Assembly (NCBI GenBank): GCA_937919435.1
Contig: CALFRR010000192.1
Span: 1 to 10,316, forward strand
DNA: 10,316 bases
Source of the DNA: an uncultured Alphaproteobacteria bacterium
GTDB lineage: Bacteria; Pseudomonadota; Alphaproteobacteria; Rhizobiales; Ancalomicrobiaceae
Direction: 5' to 3'
Below, one piece after another: positions 7,022 through 10,316 of the stretch; the first letter of the stretch is position 1, and each line of letters starts with the position of its first letter. A program made the translations under genes and the position numbers. The notes below the pieces were generated by a model. It saw only the letters and a program-made list of their open reading frames with translations, ran no database searches and was not told where the DNA came from.

Positions 7022-7684
7022 ATGCGGGTCAAGACGGATCAGAAAAGGCGAGCGATCCTGGCGGCGGCGGTGTCGGTGCTGGAGGAGATGGGCCATGCCG
7101 GCGCCAGCATGTCGGCGATCGCGGCCCGTCTCGGCGGGTCCAAGGCGACCATCTACGGCTACTTCTCGACCAAGGAGGAGTTGTTCGCGGCGGCGATGAC
7201 CGAGGCCCTCAGGGGCAAGGCCGTGACTCATCTCGCCAAGCTCGACGCCGACGGTGACATCGAGGCCGATCTCCTCGCCTATGGCCACGCCTATCTCGAC
7301 TTCATCGCTCTGCCGGAGCTCGTGGCATTGGCCCGCCTCGCCCTGTCCGAAGCCGGCACCAAGACGTCGCTCGGTGTCGAGCTGATGCGGCAGGGTCTGC
7401 TGCCGGCGATGCGGGACATCGCCGACCGCCTCGAGCGCCGAGCGGCGAGGGGAGAACTCGTCATCCCGGATCCGTTGATCGCCGCCTACCATCTCAAGGG
7501 GCTGCTCGACGCCGGCGTGTTCGAACCGAGACTCCACGGCGAACCACCGCTGTTCGATCGGTGTGTGGTGGTGAGATCGGCGGTCGACGTGTTTCTGAGC
7601 GCCTATGGAGCTCCGGCGGCGAGATGCCATGGCACGATCGTCGTGCGCGACGAAGCCCCGCCGATCCGACCGGAACTCCCCTAG
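7022..7684 (+). CDS. TetR/AcrR-family transcriptional regulator of the efflux operon
   Basis: A 220-residue regulator starting at the ATG at 7022, preceded by AGGGAAAG. Residues 9-59 form the TetR_N DNA-binding domain: RRAILAAAVSVLEEMG is helix 1, and MSAIAARLGGSKATIYGYFSTKEELF (30-55) holds the helix-turn-helix with the signature (A/T)IY.YF.(S/T)KEELF. The C-terminal two-thirds is an all-helical ligand and dimer domain of the AcrR/AefR style (LALSEAGTKTSLGVELMRQGLLPAMRDIADRL). About 20 residues after FLSAYG look like a disordered tail. TetR proteins usually repress a divergent transporter operon and release DNA when a pump substrate binds. The divergent arrangement with the tripartite efflux genes and the 12-bp palindrome between them match this exactly. 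The ligand is unknown. Confidence 0.92.
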   Translation: MRVKTDQKRRAILAAAVSVLEEMGHAGASMSAIAARLGGSKATIYGYFSTKEELFAAAMTEALRGKAVTHLAKLDADGDIEADLLAYGHAYLDFIALPELVALARLALSEAGTKTSLGVELMRQGLLPAMRDIADRLERRAARGELVIPDPLIAAYHLKGLLDAGVFEPRLHGEPPLFDRCVVVRSAVDVFLSAYGAPAARCHGTIVVRDEAPPIRPELP

Positions 7685-7976
7685 AACGACGACGAGGATG
7701 CGGCCCCGGTCCGGGCACCCGGTCCACGGCTTCCGCCGGCGGACCGGCCGGCAGGTTCGCGGGGCGTGGTTCCGGGGTAGCCCCCCGACACTGAAGGTCG
7801 GGTCTCGGGGCAGGTGCTCGCGTACTTGCCGCCGACCGTTCTCGCGCGCCGTGCCGTCCGCTCCCGCGCGCCACACGAAGCCCTCTCTGGCGACGGGAAC
7901 GCCGCCGCGCGGGCGCCCCTCCGCGGTCCGCCACGCCGCTCGCCGACACGTCGACGCGAGCGGCGGGCGAACCGGA
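7685..7976. other. Convergent gap between tetR and the chemotaxis receptor
   Basis: 292 bases with no credible gene. The frames present are arginine-rich shadow frames. One modest stem, CCCGAC (7784-7789) with GTCGGG (7797-7802) around 7 bases, is the best terminator-like structure, but it has no T-run. Transcription from both sides ends here, so a terminator is expected, though I cannot point to a strong one. Confidence 0.5.
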
Positions 7977-9686
7977 TCAGGCGGCGGCGCGGATGTGGCG
8001 GAGGAACCCGCCCATCTCGCTGCGCAGCCGATCGGCGCGGTTGGCGACTTCCGACGCCCGTTCCAGGATCGACGTCGAGGCGGAGCTGGAATCGTGGGCC
8101 GCTCGGGTGACCCCGACGATGTTCTCCGAAACCTCCGCCGTCCCGTGCGACGCCTCCTGGACGTTGCGGGCGATCTCGGCCGTCGCCGCACCCTGCTCCT
8201 CCACCGCGGAGGCGATCGCCGCGGCGAGGTTCGACATCTGCGAGATCGACGCTCCGATCGCTTCGATCGCCCGGGTGGAAGCGGTGGTCGCCCCTTGGAT
8301 CTCCCCGATCTGCGTACCGATGTCGGCCGTCGCCTTGGCGGTCTGATCGGCCAGTTGCTTCACTTCCGCCGCGACGACGGCGAAGCCCTTGCCCGCCTCG
8401 CCGGCCCGCGCCGCCTCGATCGTGGCGTTGAGCGCCAGCAGGTTGGTCTGCGAGGCGATGGCGTTGATCAGCCCGACGATCGATCCGATCCGTTCGGCGG
8501 CGGTGGCCAGCCGGACGATGGTCGCCGACGAGGCGTCGGCGTCACGGGTCGCCACGCCCGCCATCTCGGTCGAGCTCGCGACCTGGCGGGAGATCTCGCG
8601 GATCGAAGCGGAGAGCTCCTCGGAAGCGGCGGCGACCGTCTGGACGTTGCCGGAAGCCTGCTCCGCCGCGGCGGCGACCGCCGTCGACTGACGCGAGGTT
8701 TCCTCGGCCGCCGCACTGGTGGTCTGGGCGGCCGACTGGAGCGCCTCCGCCGACGACGCGAGGCTGTCCACGATCGCCCCGATCGATGCCTCGAGGCTGT
8801 CGGCGAGTTCGCGCATCGCCTGCCGCCGCGCCTCCTCCGCCTTCTCCGCGGCCGTGGCCGCCTCGGCCTCCAGCCGCCGGGCCTTCACCGCGTTCTCCTT
8901 GAACACCGCCAGCCCCTTCGCGACGTCGCCGCATTCGTCGCCGCGCTCCGAGCCGGTGACGATCACTTCGAGGTCTCCACCCGCGAGACGGTTGAGTTCG
9001 CCGACCGACCGGTTGAGCGGTCCGGCGATGCCGCGCGTGGCGACCAGCCAGCCGGTGGCCACGCCGAGCAGGATGCCGGCGAGGGCCACGACGACCATCA
9101 GCGTGACCGCGCTCGAAGCCGAAAGCTTCGATTCGTCACTCAGCGCCTGTCCCCGGCGGTCGAGCTCGTCGACATAGGCCTTGATCGCCGACTGGAGCCG
9201 ATCGGAGACCGCCCGGCTCGCCACCACCGCGGCATTGACCAGTTTCTGCCCCTCTCCGAGCTGGACCGAAGCGCTCACCTTCCGAGCGGTCGCCTGGCTC
9301 TCGGCGAGGCTCTTCGTGTAGTCGGCGAATGCGGCCTCGATCGCCCTGAGCTTGTCCAACGCCACGGCATCCGCGCTCGCCTTGGACTTCTGCAGCCGCT
9401 CCTCGAACTGCTTCCGGTTGGTGGACGCGGTTTCGGTCGCCGCCTCGAGGGTCGCCGCGGAGGGATCCGCTGCCATCCGATACTCGGACCGGTTCATGAT
9501 GATGAGGTTCTGGTTCATCCGGGCGCCGAGAACGGTGACGTCACCGAGGGCATCCAGATCGACGAGCGTGTGACCGACCGCCTGCAACCGCGTCACCCCC
9601 ACGACGGAAACCACGATGGTCACCGCGCTCATGAAAGCGATCAGCAGAACCAGCTTGGTCTTGATCCGCAGATCACGCATCGACAT
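7977..9686 (-). CDS. Methyl-accepting chemotaxis protein with periplasmic sensor domain
   Basis: A 569-residue receptor. Three in-frame ATGs lie close together (9690-9692, 9684-9686, 9678-9680). I choose 9684-9686 because GGGAG (9693-9697) is then 6 bases upstream; the first ATG touches that site. The frame also runs back to a TTG at 9723-9725 without support. TM1 is about residues 12-31. A helical periplasmic ligand domain of about 155 residues, of the four-helix-bundle (4HB_MCP) style, comes next, then TM2 (about 190-213, LMVVVALAGILLGVATGWLV). A HAMP linker (about 214-267) follows. The cytoplasmic signalling coiled coil has its highly conserved tip at about 405-442 (ASQTNLLALNATIEAARAGE, then GKGFAVVAAEV), which contacts CheA and CheW. 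The protein ends at GGFLRHIRAAA without a CheR-binding pentapeptide. The ligand is unknown. It is a stand-alone gene; no che genes are in the window. Confidence 0.93.
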   Translation of the reverse strand: MSMRDLRIKTKLVLLIAFMSAVTIVVSVVGVTRLQAVGHTLVDLDALGDVTVLGARMNQNLIIMNRSEYRMAADPSAATLEAATETASTNRKQFEERLQKSKASADAVALDKLRAIEAAFADYTKSLAESQATARKVSASVQLGEGQKLVNAAVVASRAVSDRLQSAIKAYVDELDRRGQALSDESKLSASSAVTLMVVVALAGILLGVATGWLVATRGIAGPLNRSVGELNRLAGGDLEVIVTGSERGDECGDVAKGLAVFKENAVKARRLEAEAATAAEKAEEARRQAMRELADSLEASIGAIVDSLASSAEALQSAAQTTSAAAEETSRQSTAVAAAAEQASGNVQTVAAASEELSASIREISRQVASSTEMAGVATRDADASSATIVRLATAAERIGSIVGLINAIASQTNLLALNATIEAARAGEAGKGFAVVAAEVKQLADQTAKATADIGTQIGEIQGATTASTRAIEAIGASISQMSNLAAAIASAVEEQGAATAEIARNVQEASHGTAEVSENIVGVTRAAHDSSSASTSILERASEVANRADRLRSEMGGFLRHIRAAA

Positions 9687-9990
9687 CGACATCTCCCATG
9701 CAATCGCAGCATACCAGCCGCGCAAATCAAAGGGAGGCCTGAGTGAAAATGTCTAACGAAACATGACCAACGTCGATAAATTCACTCGGAATATAAAGAA
9801 TTTCGAGATTTGAAATGTTATTTTTTCGTTTATTACGCTGCGTGATGCGATAACGATTTCCAGACACGACCAGGATGACGCCCCGATAACGCCACGAGAG
9901 ACCCCGAACACCCCGGCACAAAAGTGAGATTCGGCAGACGAACCACCGATCTTCACTCGACATTTTCGTAAAAAACAGCCGATCTACACG
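9687..9990. other. AT-rich divergent intergenic region
   Basis: 304 bases between the receptor start and a + strand candidate gene. Over 9741-9860 I count 41 G/C in 120 bases (34%), and only 12 in the 50 bases 9791-9840, in a window that is otherwise strongly GC-rich. On the minus strand TATATT (9790-9795) is a possible -10 box for the receptor, with no good -35 at 17 bases. Minus-strand frames cross the region (for example 9727-9963, 78 residues) but have no ribosome-binding site and unconvincing composition. The region may be a promoter or upstream element, an unrecognised small RNA, or horizontally acquired DNA. Confidence 0.55.
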
Positions 9991-10316
9991 ATGAACATCG
10001 TCGATCCGAAGGAAACGATCGATGTTTCACCCGAGCCTGTGGATGGAGCGGAACGCGTGATCGTTCCGCCCCGAATGTCTCCGGCCCCTGCCCGGCGGAT
10101 CGAGAACGGAATGTTCGCGGCGAATGCTCCGAGAGAGCCCGTTCGGTGCGGCGAGACCGAGTCGCCCGCGAAGCGCTCGCCGCCGGCGCGGGCCGGCCTC
10201 TTCGAACCGGCCCACGAGGAGACGATCCTCCAAGATGCGGTCCGCGTCGGCCGCCTCATATCGAGTTCACGAAATTCGGACTCGTCCGAATTTCGTGAGT
10301 CACGGCCTGACCGGCC
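9991..10316 (+). CDS. Possible hypothetical protein, 3' end beyond the window
   Basis: An open frame from the ATG at 9991 runs off the window without a stop (108 complete codons). It begins MNIVDPKETIDVSPEPVDGA and is hydrophilic and proline-rich early. I do not recognise a family, and see no signal peptide or membrane segment. Support is compositional: over the first 90 codons I count about 76% G/C at third positions against about 52% at second positions, the pattern expected for a gene in this genome. Against it, there is no clear ribosome-binding site before the ATG, and a perfect hairpin (10267-10298) lies inside the frame. A weak internal alternative start is the ATG at 10111-10113. An opposing minus-strand frame (9984-10259) looks less protein-like. 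The gene would be divergent from the chemotaxis receptor. Confidence 0.35.
   Translation, partial: MNIVDPKETIDVSPEPVDGAERVIVPPRMSPAPARRIENGMFAANAPREPVRCGETESPAKRSPPARAGLFEPAHEETILQDAVRVGRLISSSRNSDSSEFRESRPDR
10267..10298. repeat. Perfect 14-bp stem-loop near the window end
   Basis: TCACGAAATTCGGA (10267-10280) pairs with its exact reverse complement at 10285-10298 around the tetraloop CTCG. There is no T-run after it on the + strand within the visible bases. It may be a transcript-end hairpin, a protein-binding palindrome, or a member of a dispersed palindromic repeat family. If it is a terminator, the + strand frame across it cannot be coding. Confidence 0.65.

Noticed and set aside
9701..9720. 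Sigma-54-like TGG...TTGCA elements upstream of the chemotaxis receptor
   Set aside because: The GG and GC elements are two bases too far apart for the strict sigma-54 spacing, and they lie almost on top of the ribosome-binding site.
7605..9746. 713-codon + strand frame opposite the chemotaxis receptor
   Set aside because: Begins inside tetR, is arginine-rich, and mirrors the receptor gene codon bias on the other strand; no motif.
9727..9963. 78-codon minus-strand frame in the AT-rich region
   Set aside because: No ribosome-binding site before its ATG, no family resemblance, and a shared stretch with another overlapping frame. It is better explained as non-coding AT-rich DNA, though not excluded.

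Overview
The window comes from a high-GC bacterium. Coding bias, protein families and gene styles fit an alphaproteobacterium, probably Hyphomicrobiales (Rhizobiales); that assignment is inference, since no rRNA or marker gene is present. I find six well-supported protein genes plus weaker candidates, and no rRNA, tRNA, CRISPR array or intact mobile element.

Left part (1-2063, + strand): the C-terminal end of a sugar-type ABC transporter solute-binding protein, then a 209-base gap holding a clean stem-loop, then a complete FAD-dependent oxidoreductase of the FAD_oxidored (PF12831) type. Together they suggest uptake and oxidation of an unidentified small organic substrate. A long hairpin directly follows the oxidoreductase stop.

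Convergent gap (2064-2776): no intact gene. It contains a minus-strand reading frame whose end resembles the C-terminus of an integrase-type transposase, a perfect 20-bp palindrome and a 12-bp inverted repeat. It is probably a decayed insertion.

Centre (2777-7684): a tripartite drug-efflux locus. A NodT-type outer-membrane lipoprotein, an EmrA/HlyD-type membrane fusion protein and a 14-TM DHA2 (EmrB-type) MFS pump form a minus-strand operon with a 4-base overlap and a 13-base gap. Transcribed away from it is a TetR-family regulator. The 102-base divergent region carries a perfect 12-bp palindrome that is the likely TetR operator, beside a candidate operon promoter. The three transport genes would export a hydrophobic compound across both membranes, and the regulator would derepress them when its ligand binds.

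Right part (7685-10316): a 292-base convergent gap, then a minus-strand methyl-accepting chemotaxis protein with a periplasmic sensor. Upstream of it lies an unusually AT-rich stretch (about 34% GC by hand count over 9741-9860). After that comes a + strand frame of unknown function, open at the window end, with a perfect 14-bp hairpin near its 3' edge.

Most of the window is ordinary. I do not see convincing evidence of an undescribed multi-gene system. The items most worth a second look are the right-hand AT-rich island with its adjoining open frame and hairpin, the TetR operator region, and the transposase-like remnant.
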